Positions 14,001 through 24,033 of a stretch of 64,000 bases of DNA are shown here, in pieces. Position numbers and translations under genes: made by a program. The stretch is from Seison nebaliae (taxonomy: Eukaryota; Rotifera; Pararotatoria; Seisonacea; Seisonidae), in the NCBI GenBank assembly GCA_023231475.1, contig JALJEE010000699.1:1-64000 (forward strand), read 5' to 3'. Position 1 is the stretch's first letter; each line of letters begins with the position of its first letter. Under the pieces are notes generated by a model, which was given only the letters and a program-made list of their open reading frames with translations, was not told where the DNA came from and ran no database searches.

Positions 14001-17000
14001 ATGTGATCGGTGGCGATGAAGGTAACAAGGTCAGTAAATGTTTTCATGTTCCCTCAAATTTCTAATATTTTCCGCTTTTAATTTCGTTCTATTTTAATTC
14101 TTTCTTTCATATCATCATATTCATTCAATTGATCTTTACGAAACCATATAATATTCTCATCTATTCAAACATTTCTTTTCAACAATTTATCATTCTCTTC
14201 ATATTTCTCTACTTTAATTATTCTCACTATTGGAAAAACTTTCTTATTAATATAATTCTTCTCACATTCACTCAACAAAAAGTATACAATAAATAAGGCG
14301 ACTTCTTCACCGGCTGCCACGATTCATAAGGAAAGTATTTCCTTCACGGTGATCCCATCAGTTCCACCTGATATCATTAATTGACGATCGTTCCTCATAT
14401 TTTTCGTTTTTGTTCTTGACACCTTATGATCATGCACATTCAAATTCTTCAATATTTCAATTTGAACAATTTCATTTAGTTCTCAAACTCCAAATTTTTG
14501 TTTTATCATTTTACTGTTTTTCTATCGTTAAAACTTTCAGTTTCTCTCCATTTAGTTCATAAGATTATTCTCTATAGTTTCTCTTCCAACTACATCACCG
14601 CCACCAAATTCATCTACACTATTATTATTTTATTTTAAATTTATTCTTTCTCAATTATTTATCCTCCAATATTATTTCATCTATTTATTTCTTGTTGATT
14701 GACATGATTATCATGAGCATTTCATTTCATTCAAACGAGATGGAAAATTGTTTTCTTTTTTCTCATCAATCGTTAAAAGAATTTTTTATGAGAAATAACT
14801 AATTTCTAATTTTTCAACTATTTTCAGAATGAAAGAAATATGAAATTCAGTGTCAACTTCTTCCGATTATTTCGAGTTATGAGACTCGTCAAATTACTGT
14901 CGAGAGGTGATGGTATCCGCACATTGCTCTGGACATTCGTTAAATCGTTTCAGGTTAAAACATTATTTCAAATAATTTCTTTTACAAATGAAATTTAAAT
15001 AAATTTGTTTGATAATAATATAAAGAAATTATTAAAAATGAGATTTATATATTTATTCTTTTCTTTTAGGCATTACCATATGTAACATTGTTGATTGTTA
15101 TGTTATTCTTCATATATGCTGTTATTGGAATGCAAAGTTTTGGAAGAATTATGATCGACGACGACACGGCAATAACAAGAAATAATAATTTTCAAAGTTT
15201 TCTTGAAGCGGTGCTCGTCCTATTCCGATCAGCTACAGGTGAAGCGTGGCAAGTTATTATGATGGCTTGTACGAGTGGAGCTAAATGTGATGAACGATAT
15301 TTGGCCACACAAACACCTGATATTGTTATGGCAAACAATTGTGGGAGTACATTGGCATACATCTACTTCATCACTTTTTATATTCTCTGTTCATTTCTCG
15401 TCCTCAATCTTTTCGTCGCTGTCATCATGGACAATTTTGATTATTTGACAAGAGATTGGTCCATATTAGGACCGCATCATCTCGACGAATTTGTTCGATT
15501 GTGGTCGGAATATGATCCAGAAGCGAGAGGTCGAATCAAACATCTTGATGTGATTACACTTCTTCGTAAGATTTCCCCGCCACTTGGATTCGGCAAATTG
15601 TGTCCACATCGTGTTGCTTGTAAGAAGTTGGTGTCGATGAATATGCCGTTAAATAGTGATGGAACGGTGATGTTTAATGCTACATTATTCGCTTTAGTTC
15701 GAACGAATCTCCGAATAAAAGTTGAAGGAAATATCGATTCATGTAACGAAGATTTAAGAAGTGTCATCAAAAAAATTTGGAAACGGGTCAATATGAGACT
15801 ACTCGATACTGTTGTACCACCGCCAGGTAGTGATGATGATGTGACAATAGGAAAATTTTATGCCACTTTCCTCATCCAAGATTATTTTCGACGTTTTAAA
15901 AAACGAAAAGAAATTGAAGCGAAACAAATGAGATTGGGAATGGTGGGTTCGTCAAGAAATGCAGTTACGTTACAAGCTGGATTGAGAACTATCCAAGATC
16001 TCGGTCCAGAAGTACGTCGGGCAATTTCTGGTGATTTGGAAGATGAGGACGCTTTCTCTCAAATGTTCAAAAATGAAATACCTCAACATCGCGTTAGTTC
16101 TCTAAATTCACTTTCACACAACTTTCTTTACAATTTTCCCAATTGCTTCTCTCATTCTATCTTCTAATTTTATATTTTTTTGTATTTGCTTATTTTAAAA
16201 ATTATCATAGAAAAATTAATGCTTAATTTTCTCATATTTGTTTCATTTAGCGAAGACATCATTTATTTGGTTTACGACATGATCTTTTAGAATCATTTGA
16301 AAAAACTCATTTGCATCGAGATCCCGGTGGGTTAGTTGCAGCGAAGGAACAGCCACCATTATACGGATCATTAATCGATGAATTGGAAGAGACTTTAGAC
16401 GATATACAATTTAACGATGACGAAGACGACGCGACACGAGCTAGTCAATTATTGGCTGCTCATTTCACCAAATATCAAATGGCAAATTCGCAACTCAATC
16501 AAAAACGGAAAGATCATCCCAAAGTACAATGGATGATAAGGAATGCTGCCCATTTCATTCCATCATTGAAACGGTATGTTAATACAGAAGACCAATTTGC
16601 TAATTTGAAAATCAATAGAAGTGATGATGGAACATCAACAACACCCGGTGTCTCATCAACACTTCCACATCCAGTTAGTGCAAGTCGAGCTTTGACAAAT
16701 GTAGCAAATATAATGAGCGGAGGAATGGGTAAAACATCCATTCTCACTGACACGGCGTTAAATGCGTTTCAAGCATCAACGTCCAATCGAATCAGCACTC
16801 CTCTGGCGCTCGTCAATAAGCAGGTATGCGTGACGTTGCGTTCCCCTTTTAACAATGAAATTCCTTCAATTAGATTTTACCTTCTCTTCGTTTATTGTTA
16901 TATGAGTATTATGATTAATCGTAGAAATTATCTTTAACGGAAAATTATATTATTTTCTTTCATTCTTATCCCTGACAATTTCCATATCATCATTTTACAT

Positions 17001-18093
17001 TCTTTATTCTATTATTCAAAAGTTGTAGTTGTCATTCTTCGAATAATCGAGAAATGTATTCCCTTAGTTCGTCAAAATTATTGTTCCCACAAAAAAATAT
17101 AAATTTGAATTCTCTTTCTATTTTTCCTTTCTCATAATCCTTTATTCCTTCATGTGGAATTCTTTTCATCATTATCATCATCATCATCATTGTCACATGT
17201 TTCTATTCGATTATTTATCCTTTTCTCTAATCCAATCATGAACAAAATATGATCAATTGATGAGAAAGAAATAGAGGTATAATATAAGTTGAAAGTGAAA
17301 TAATCCTAAAATATCGAGTTTAAATTTGGAAATCCGTTCACCATTCTCTGCTTCAAATTTTTTTATTTTCTGCTAAATTATTTTTCTTTAATTTCAATCT
17401 CATTCATTCTTTCAACTAATTCTTCTTCTTTGGCTTTTATTAAATATAACCAATATTTTAGGCTTTAGCTATTGCCGGATTTAGCGATCCACAACAACCA
17501 GAAGATGCTAAAGTAGGTAAATATGTTCAGTTGCCTCATGCAGCTCACTATTTATCTCCATGTTAGTTTTTAATCGAACAAAATTAACTTATTTCTTAAT
17601 TCTTCATCACTTTATCGATTTTCCATTTTCGTCAATCTTTCTAGCACGACCATTAGCTATAAATCAAGATAAAGCAATGCCCGCACCGCCACCTGATTTA
17701 TTACGACGTCTTCTACTTCAGCAACGATTCCGACGTGAACGAGAAATGATGTTCCATAAAACTAATCGTGTCATCAGCACCGAACGTCTCTTAGCAGCCC
17801 AATCACAAGAATCATCTCAACCGGCAAGATCTATTGATAACGATCTTCAAGTGAATGAAACTACTTCTAAAAATCAAAATGATAACGACAGTTCACAACA
17901 GGACTTCTACAATAATCATCCCACAGACGACTCTCTTGAAAAGAATGATAAATCCAAAAATAATTATCATCGGAATAATTCCATTGAATTGAATGAAGTG
18001 AGAACGAACAACATACAAAATAATGATAATAATAATAATGGAAAGAATGACTGTCAATTGGAGGAAAATCCATTACCAGAAGATGTGACTTAA
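8059..18093 (+). CDS. Ca-alpha1D: Voltage-gated L-type calcium channel alpha1 subunit (Cav1 / Ca-alpha1D type)
   Basis: Pore-forming plasma-membrane subunit of an L-type Ca2+ channel. My 19-exon model is 8059-9106, 9446-9787, 10405-10489, 10539-10699, 10763-12486, 12552-12658, 12712-12799, 12850-12957, 13008-13060, 13110-13256, 13302-13503, 13550-13708, 13768-13878, 13928-14029, 14828-14953, 15070-16092, 16251-16823, 17462-17561 and 17645-18093. It stays in frame and gives 2235 aa, within the family range. Four 6-TM repeats are visible. The selectivity-filter glutamates sit in TMEGW, TGEDW, TFEGW and TGEAW (EEEE, calcium-selective). The beta-subunit site (AID) is near residues 320-337. The IVS6 [19 protein letters not shown] sequence, the post-IVS6 EF-hand-like region and the IQ motif [15 protein letters not shown] (near residue 1790) mark Cav1. 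The II-III linker carries Gln and Asp runs. An in-frame stop at 8047 supports the start, although the N-terminus is short. Least certain are the exon 3 donor at 10489 and the exon 9 ends. Confidence 0.93.
14298..14348 (+). other. Possible alternative cassette exon in the domain IV S3-S4 linker
   Basis: Inside the 798-base intron between channel exons 14 and 15 there is a patch of clearly higher GC. An AG acceptor (AATAAG) precedes 14298 and a GT donor (ACG|GTGATC) follows 14348. The enclosed 51 bases are open and read [17 protein letters not shown]. Both flanking exons meet the intron in phase 0, so inclusion would add 17 residues to the extracellular S3-S4 linker of domain IV without a frame shift. 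Vertebrate Cav1 genes have alternative exons in this linker. The acceptor has a weak pyrimidine tract, and without the donor the frame meets a stop 12 codons later, so this is only a candidate. Confidence 0.35.
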
Positions 18094-20334
18094 AAAAAGA
18101 CTTTGCTATTTTATTTATTTTCATTTATTTTTCTAAATAGATAAATTTCTTTTCCTGTCAAAAAATTAATTTTTCATCATTCGTTTCCTGATGGCACAAT
18201 GTAAATTTTTGCATTTTAACAGCTCATTTATCCTCTTCTTTATTTCTCATATTCCTCATTTTTCCTAATTCTTTAAAATAATGACTCAATTTTAATTATT
18301 CTTAAAACGAAATTGCCTACACAAACAGTTGAATAATCCTTTTTCCATCCTACTTCTTTTTTCAAATCTCATCAAATCTCTCTCATTCTCCTTTGTTTTT
18401 TCTTATTTTTCTCGTTGGGTGAATGATATAATTTCATCATCATCATCATCCATTTCTTATTTTCAGTCCATCTAAATCTCCATCCTCTATTCTCATTCAC
18501 TCCTCGACATTCATTCATCTTTCTTCATCAATTAATCGATTAATCTCATCCTGATTATCGAAAAAATGAATACTAAAATAATAACTCATTAACTTTATCG
18601 TTTTCTTTTTTTTTCATATCTTATATCAACTTGATTATATAACTATATTTCCTCAAATTAATTCTTTTTCATAAAAACTGATTAAGTATTTCCATTTTCT
18701 AAAATTAATATCTCAGTACTTCAAATATTTAAAAGGTCTTTTCAAAAGTATAGGGACGAAACTTGCTGTTTTGAAAACTTGAAAAACTTGCTTAATATAA
18801 AGTTGTTCATAAAATTGAACTGTTTTATCACCCTTTGATTAAAAGTGAGTCGATAGGTCGGTGTGTGACTGAAATCGATGTAATGGATACAAATGAGAAT
18901 AATCGACAGAGAAGAAATTATTATTATTTATTGGTTAAAATTCCCGACGGGATAAACTTGAAAAAAGAGAAAAAAAATTACTGTCATCCTCTGTATCAAT
19001 AAAAAGGCGTAATTGATCGAGAGAATCGCGGTCAATAGGTAGAATTGAGGTGGAATCGTATGTTGAGATGAAATTTTAAAAATCGGTTAGAGAAATGTTT
19101 GGAGATAACCCGTAGTATCTGACAGTGTATGTAAAGACGGAATGGGTGTGAAAAAGATGGATGTCGGAAGGATGACTAGAGAGTGAGTCGAAATTGTTAA
19201 ATTTATCACGGAGTGAAAAAATACGACGACATAGAAGAATTGGAAGTGGTAGGATATTCAGAGTGGCGAAAAGAAGTGAGCGGTTACATCTATGAAAACA
19301 GCGGATCATTCTCCTAATGAGCCGATTATAAGTTCGGCCCAAGGACAGAAAAGACCGATGAGAGCATAGAAAGATAGTCTCCAAAGAATACGAAGGTAGC
19401 ACTAGGCTCCTGAAAAGTGAAAGACGGATCTTTAACGGGATGAATTTGGATTTAGGAGAGAAGGAGAAAAAAGCCCTACAGAAGTTGTATCGGATACGAT
19501 TAAGAGCGATTTTTTCCGCAATTTCGGACAGTTCTCAACCTCAAAACATACTGGTCTGGAATCCAGAAAAATCTGAAAATATTGTAACCGTAAATTTAAA
19601 TTTAATAATTATATGAATTATTATTATTAATTAATTGTTTCTGACATGAACGACATTTCTGTAATAATAAAGATTTTTCCAAATTTAAGATTTTAAATTT
19701 GTTCAGATGAAAAATTAAGAAGATTGTTATTTATTGTTTGAGATCGAATAGAATAGAGATTTCAACGGAATTTAACTTTTATAAAATATAGTATCGATTC
19801 CCACAAAAAAAGAAGATACATTTCTTATGTTAAAATTAACTACTAATTTTTTCAGTTTGTCTTGTTTCACTCTATCGGATAATCTTTTTCTCAGCTTTCC
19901 GGAAACAATCTATTTGCACTTTTTCATAATTGAAACATTTTATCAACGAATTCTCGAAAATTATCAATGATGGACGGCTCAATGGAAAAATGTGTCTCAA
20001 ACCATTATTTTTCCCTTTTGTTAATTTGTTAGTTCTGGGAATATCCTCAATCGTTCGTCGATTATTATTCCAAATTTCTATTGGAAATCGACACCCCTCA
20101 GCGATATAATTTTCAAAAAAGAATTAGTAAATTAATTTTTAATCATTTGAACAAATCTCTTTTATGAATTCGAAGACTTCTTTAACATGGCATGTTGGAA
20201 TAAAAGATATCATCATACATACATACATCAATTTTCTTATTTCACATCTGAAATTTTTGTTGGAAAAATACTTTCGTTTGAAATTGAATTCCGATACCTT
20301 CCTAATTATTATTTGACACAAGTGAAAATAGCAT
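18094..20334. other. Channel 3' flank and decayed sequence
   Basis: The first 600 bases are pyrimidine-rich and AT-rich, as expected for the channel 3' UTR; an AATAAA lies at 18998-19003. From about 18.75 to 19.6 kb the composition becomes less AT-rich. A plus-strand frame around 19.4-19.6 kb has charged residues but stops at both ends, and may belong to the retroelement relics downstream. No intact gene is seen. Confidence 0.5.
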
Positions 20335-20630
20335 GTGTGGACAGGTATACTCCGAAATGTTTCGCTTAACGCAGATATGGTACCAATTTCAAAATCCAAA
20401 GTAGGATGTTTGTCGGGTAGGATGAAGGAGCTAGCCAAAAATGACATTGACTTCTTTAATTGTGACATGATTTGCACGTTTGAGATTCTTTTGGGAGCGG
20501 ACCTTTTGATCGATTTACTCGTTTTTTCGATGGACTATTGGGAGGACCCTGATCTATCCCGTTTGGAGCGGATAGAAAGATCGTTGTTTGGTGACGGTAA
20601 ACGATGGATTCTTCCTTGATTGGAAGGATC
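20335..20630 (+). mobile_element. Possible LTR-retrotransposon (BEL/Pao-like) protease-region remnant
   Basis: A 94-codon frame contains FEILLGADLLIDLL followed about 30 residues later by ERSLFGDGKRWILP. The LLGAD motif plus a downstream FGxxxxxxIL-G is reminiscent of the C-terminal part of the aspartic protease region of BEL/Pao retrotransposons. There is no upstream catalytic DSG-type motif, no open reverse transcriptase in the same frame, and no LTR pair that I can see. If the match is real, this is a short dead fragment. It could instead be part of the LINE-like relic that follows in another frame. Confidence 0.3.
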
Positions 20631-20974
20631 ATTGAGAGGATTTGATTGATTATTGTTTTGTTGATTGTTGAGGAGCGTACCATTTTGTATATCTTGGATT
20701 TGATATGGTCCGTTGGATCATATCTGTTGGATGGTGATGCGTCAAGGCATTTTTCGGTTTTTTATTCTCCTATCGAAAATTTTTTCTTTTTTCTAAATTC
20801 TTTTAAATTTGAAATATATTCTCTTCATGATCGATATGCGATCCTTTTCCTCATCCGCCCTCGATCGTATCCAAGGGAAATATCTTTCAATTTTTACAAT
20901 TATACTAAATATACTGGTGTTTTTTCCACGGATTATATGGGAAGAGACGGAGATTATTCCTGGAACAAAATCTT

Positions 20975-22080
20975 ATTCCTCTATTGAAGAAACCTGCCAA
21001 CAATCCAAATGATTTGAATTCGTATGGTCCTATCTACATCAGTTCTTTCGTTCTTCGAATCATCAAATGCATAGTACTCAGCAGATACGTATAAGACGAG
21101 TTTATTTTCCTTTCCGCATCAATTCGCATATAGAGCGGTCGTTCGCGGAGTCCATCCGATCCTCATTATCTATCATTCTTTATTCCTCGAAGCTTGAGCA
21201 CATAATTCGCAATTACATGCGTTATTTTTAGACGTAGCTTTTGACGTATTAAATTAATCGACGTATTAGCGGCCCTCTCTTCTCTGGCCGCTCGAAACAC
21301 ATCAGACATAGTTTTACGTATCCTTCGCCATTTATGTTTTCCTTCCACCGTGTCTGTGTCAATCTATCATACACTTAGATATCCCCTCCAATAATGGTGT
21401 CAGGCAAGGTTCTATTCTTGGTCCTTGGCTGTTCGGACTCACTCTTGACTGGGTAATTCTTCAGTTAAACGAACTCTACACCATCAAAATCAATGGTACT
21501 CAATTTCCGATCACATTAGCCTATGTCGACGAAATTCTCTCCACTTCTCCTCGAAAACTCAACCAAATTAGCGAAAAAGCACAGATAGCACAGAGCAAAT
21601 TCGTTGGAGCCTCCTTCTCATTCGCAACACGATCAAAATATCTTCCATTGGTAATTCGTTTGCGTGTTTTCTCTTCTCTCGTTCTCCCACTGGACGTACT
21701 GAACTCGTTACTTTTCGTCTCCAACAACTCATTCCTCACCATGGACCGAAAATACAACATCATCCGTCGCCTCATAGGTTGTTTTCAGAAGAATCAATCA
21801 AAATCTGACTTTTGGAGTTACTCAATTTCTTCCATTTCCCATTACATATTGTCGACGCACTTTCCGTGTCATCGACAACTTCTCGTCAGCGGGACCCTTT
21901 CCCCACATCTTCATTCTCATTCAACGATCTTTAACATCGAAATATTCGGTTTCCTCACACACAATCGAATATTACTCTATGTCAGTGTCTCGGTTACGTG
22001 AAGACCTTGCAATCTGCCAAGACCTTGATAGAGAACAACCAACCAAGCGTCCTGAGGATTCTCCTAGAGAGCGACACTTG
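20975..22080 (+). mobile_element. Degenerate non-LTR retrotransposon, reverse-transcriptase relic
   Basis: Several reverse-transcriptase blocks occur in order on the plus strand. 20975-21091 reads IPLLKKPANNPNDLNSYGPI with SSFVLRIIKC shortly after, the entry block typical of LINE RTs (NYRPISL...KI..). One frame on, 21222-21257 reads LFLDVAFDVLN (motif A). 21390 onward reads NNGVRQGSILGPWLFGLTLD (motif B). 21516-21540 reads LAYVDEIL (motif C, usually YADD). Stops separate A from B, and a frame change separates the entry block from A, so the copy is dead. The catalytic box is YVDE instead of YADD. GC is visibly higher than in the flanks. No target-site duplication or clean ends could be fixed, so the outer limits are approximate, and the clade is not assignable by eye. 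Confidence 0.75.
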
Positions 22081-22514
22081 AATTGTCTCCGTATGAGAAT
22101 TTACTTTTTTTAAATTTATCTTTTTGTTCTTTTTTTATAGGTTAGTGGATTTTCCGCACCTCCGCCCAACTTTCATTCAAAAATTGCATATGATTAATAA
22201 TTGTCCAACATCTTTCAAAGAGAAAAATTTATGTTTTTTTCATTATATCGTTAAAACAATAAAAAACAAAATATTTATTCAATTAAATGATTTTTTAAGA
22301 TTTTATTTCAGACAAATGTTGAGAAGAGAAACAAATGCAAATTAATATGATGAATAGAATAGAAATAATAGATATCAGATGAAGTAGAGTTTATAAATAA
22401 TTTTTGGTAGGCTTCTGAAATTGATCACATCGTATGTATCGATATGAAGTGCCATTATTTAAAACCTTGTAGCTCCTTGTAGCTTAGAGTGATATCGATT
22501 AACCCTTTGAATAA

Positions 22515-23215
22515 CATTGCTTCTCCTCTGATGACAGAAGCAATGATATACGACTTTTATTTGGTTAATCCATCGCAACATTTGTCAACATTTTACCAGT
22601 ACGACAGAATTACCTTCAGCGTAATAATTCGGTACGGTAACTTCCTATCAACGACAGAATCAACAAAAAATTGATCATGCAGGAGACCAAGGAGGTTACT
22701 CACTGAATGATCAATTAGTTAATCTGCCGCTGATTTCCAACACGATAAGCTGGACATAACATTTACGGTTAAAAGTATCGAATGGGAAGTCTCCCATTCC
22801 TCCATTAATTATAATCCATGGTATAAAAAAATATTTTTATTGTTATAATGCCAAATTTAGTTTGCACAATTCCTTTTAACCTAAAAAATTGTCTACGTGT
22901 CAATTAAATATTCCACGTCGCGCAAATCATTACCTTTGTCGATCGAATAATTTTGGAAAGTGTATGAAATTTTAGTGAGGAATCATTATTTATTCATTTA
23001 AATCTTTAGCTCTATTGATTCTCGTTTTGCTCGTTCTTTTAGAAAGTAATTTTGTTAATTTCTAATTATCGTCATATTTAAAGGAAAAGGCCAACTTTTT
23101 GAATCATTTATTCTTCAGAAATATCTGTAAAATTGTCGTCTGATCCAATTGTGACGCTAACGAGAATCGCGCATCTATGAAACTCTTTTAGTTAATGCGA
23201 CGTATCTCATACGTC
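22515..23215. repeat. Hairpin-rich tract, left part
   Basis: Perfect inverted repeats recur through this non-coding stretch. CATTGCTTCT at 22515-22524 pairs with AGAAGCAATG at 22536-22545 (10 bp, 11-base loop). TTGATCAT at 22671-22678 pairs with ATGATCAA at 22707-22714. GAATGGGA at 22780-22787 pairs with TCCCATTC at 22792-22799 (4-base loop). GACGTAT at 23199-23205 pairs with ATACGTC at 23209-23215 (3-base loop). No coding content is seen. The tract starts about 430 bases after the reverse-transcriptase relic and leads into the denser array at 23.5 kb. Confidence 0.6.
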
Positions 23216-23310
23216 ATCAAAACGACAAACGTTATATAAACGGATATCTATACGTATTTGTCACACTCATTCCTCATTCTTTATTTCCAAGTTTTATTTT
23301 TCGTTCATTC

Positions 23311-23460
23311 TCTTCCATTCAATTCTATTCTTTTCCATTCTCTTCCATTCAATTCTATTCTTTTCCATTCTCTTCCATTCAATTCTATTCTTCTCTATTC
23401 TCTTCCATTCAATTCTATTCTTTTCCATTCTCTTCCATTCAAGTATATTCTTTTCTATTC
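23311..23460. repeat. 30-bp minisatellite, five units
   Basis: Five contiguous 30-base units start at 23311, 23341, 23371, 23401 and 23431. The first two are identical, and the others differ by a few substitutions. The unit is pyrimidine-rich on the plus strand and is built from three decamers ending in ATTC. Because 30 is a multiple of three, a 78-codon frame (His-Ser-Leu-Pro-Phe-Asn-Ser-Ile-Leu-Phe repeats) runs through it. I read that frame as incidental. Confidence 0.95.
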
Positions 23461-23522
23461 TAATCGTTTAACGTTCATCTACTTCGATGACTAGATAGTA
23501 TAGTTTTCTTTTAAGGGTGGTT

Positions 23523-23922
23523 TTTCAAAGGAGTTCTTTGAAAGAAATGAAGAAAACAATGGAAATGACCCCAGTCGGGGGGGTCAAAGAAGAGTTTCTT
23601 CATCTAGCAAGGTTATATTTATTCTTTTATCCGAAAATAATCACTATCAATTTTAGGGCTTTCGGTGGAGGACTTCCTCAGTGTTTTCCTTGAGTTATTG
23701 GGGTGACTCAAGGCCGGTCGCTTGCTTCGGCCGGCCATATATATATAAGGGTTCCTCGCCAGGGTCCATATAAAGGGTTTAATAGACCAAATAGTTCGCA
23801 AACTATAAGGGGTTTGCATGGCCTTCCCGATATGCCGTGCTCGGGAAAAATTATAAGGGAATGGATGCCCCCTCGAATAATTGTCGAGGGGGCATTTCAT
23901 GAATGGATGAATTATTTCATCC
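23523..23922. repeat. Array of consecutive perfect hairpins in a GC-richer island
   Basis: In 400 non-coding bases I find these inverted repeats. TTTCAAAG/CTTTGAAA at 23523-23543. TGACCCC/GGGGTCA at 23566-23586. CCTTGAGT/ACTCAAGG at 23688-23713. GGCCGG/CCGGCC at 23712-23736. GCAAAC/GTTTGC at 23798-23817. TTCCCGA/TCGGGAA at 23824-23847. ATGCCCCCTCGA/TCGAGGGGGCAT at 23865-23895 (12 bp, 7-base loop). TTCATGAA palindrome at 23896-23903. GGATGAA/TTCATCC at 23905-23922 (4-base loop). The last five follow one another almost without gaps. Several stems are GC-rich in an AT-rich genome. No long open frame with family features is present. It could be a structured RNA, a small mobile element or a protein-binding array; nothing here decides which. 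Confidence 0.8.
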
Positions 23923-23960
23923 GATATCAATGATTTAAATATTGGTACGGTCTTTAAGAC

Positions 23961-24033
23961 TAAATTTACCTAATATAAACTCAATTTACCTAATATAAAC
24001 TCAATTTACCTACAATAATCTCAAATTACTCAT
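23961..24033. repeat. 20-bp tandem repeat
   Basis: About three and a half units of TCAATTTACCTAATATAAAC start at 23961, 23981 and 24001, with a degenerate piece from 24021. It begins 38 bases after the last hairpin of the array. Confidence 0.9.

Noticed and set aside
23258-23494. 78-codon frame with a ten-residue repeat
   Set aside because: It is a by-product of a 30-bp minisatellite; there is no start context, no flanking exon and no family.
23619-23933. Frames on both strands through the hairpin array (76 and 103 codons)
   Set aside because: They run through the stems, have no recognisable motif, and both strands are open only because of the local composition.
23311-24033. CRISPR-like array
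   Set aside because: Units are directly adjacent without unique spacers, and the genome is eukaryotic.
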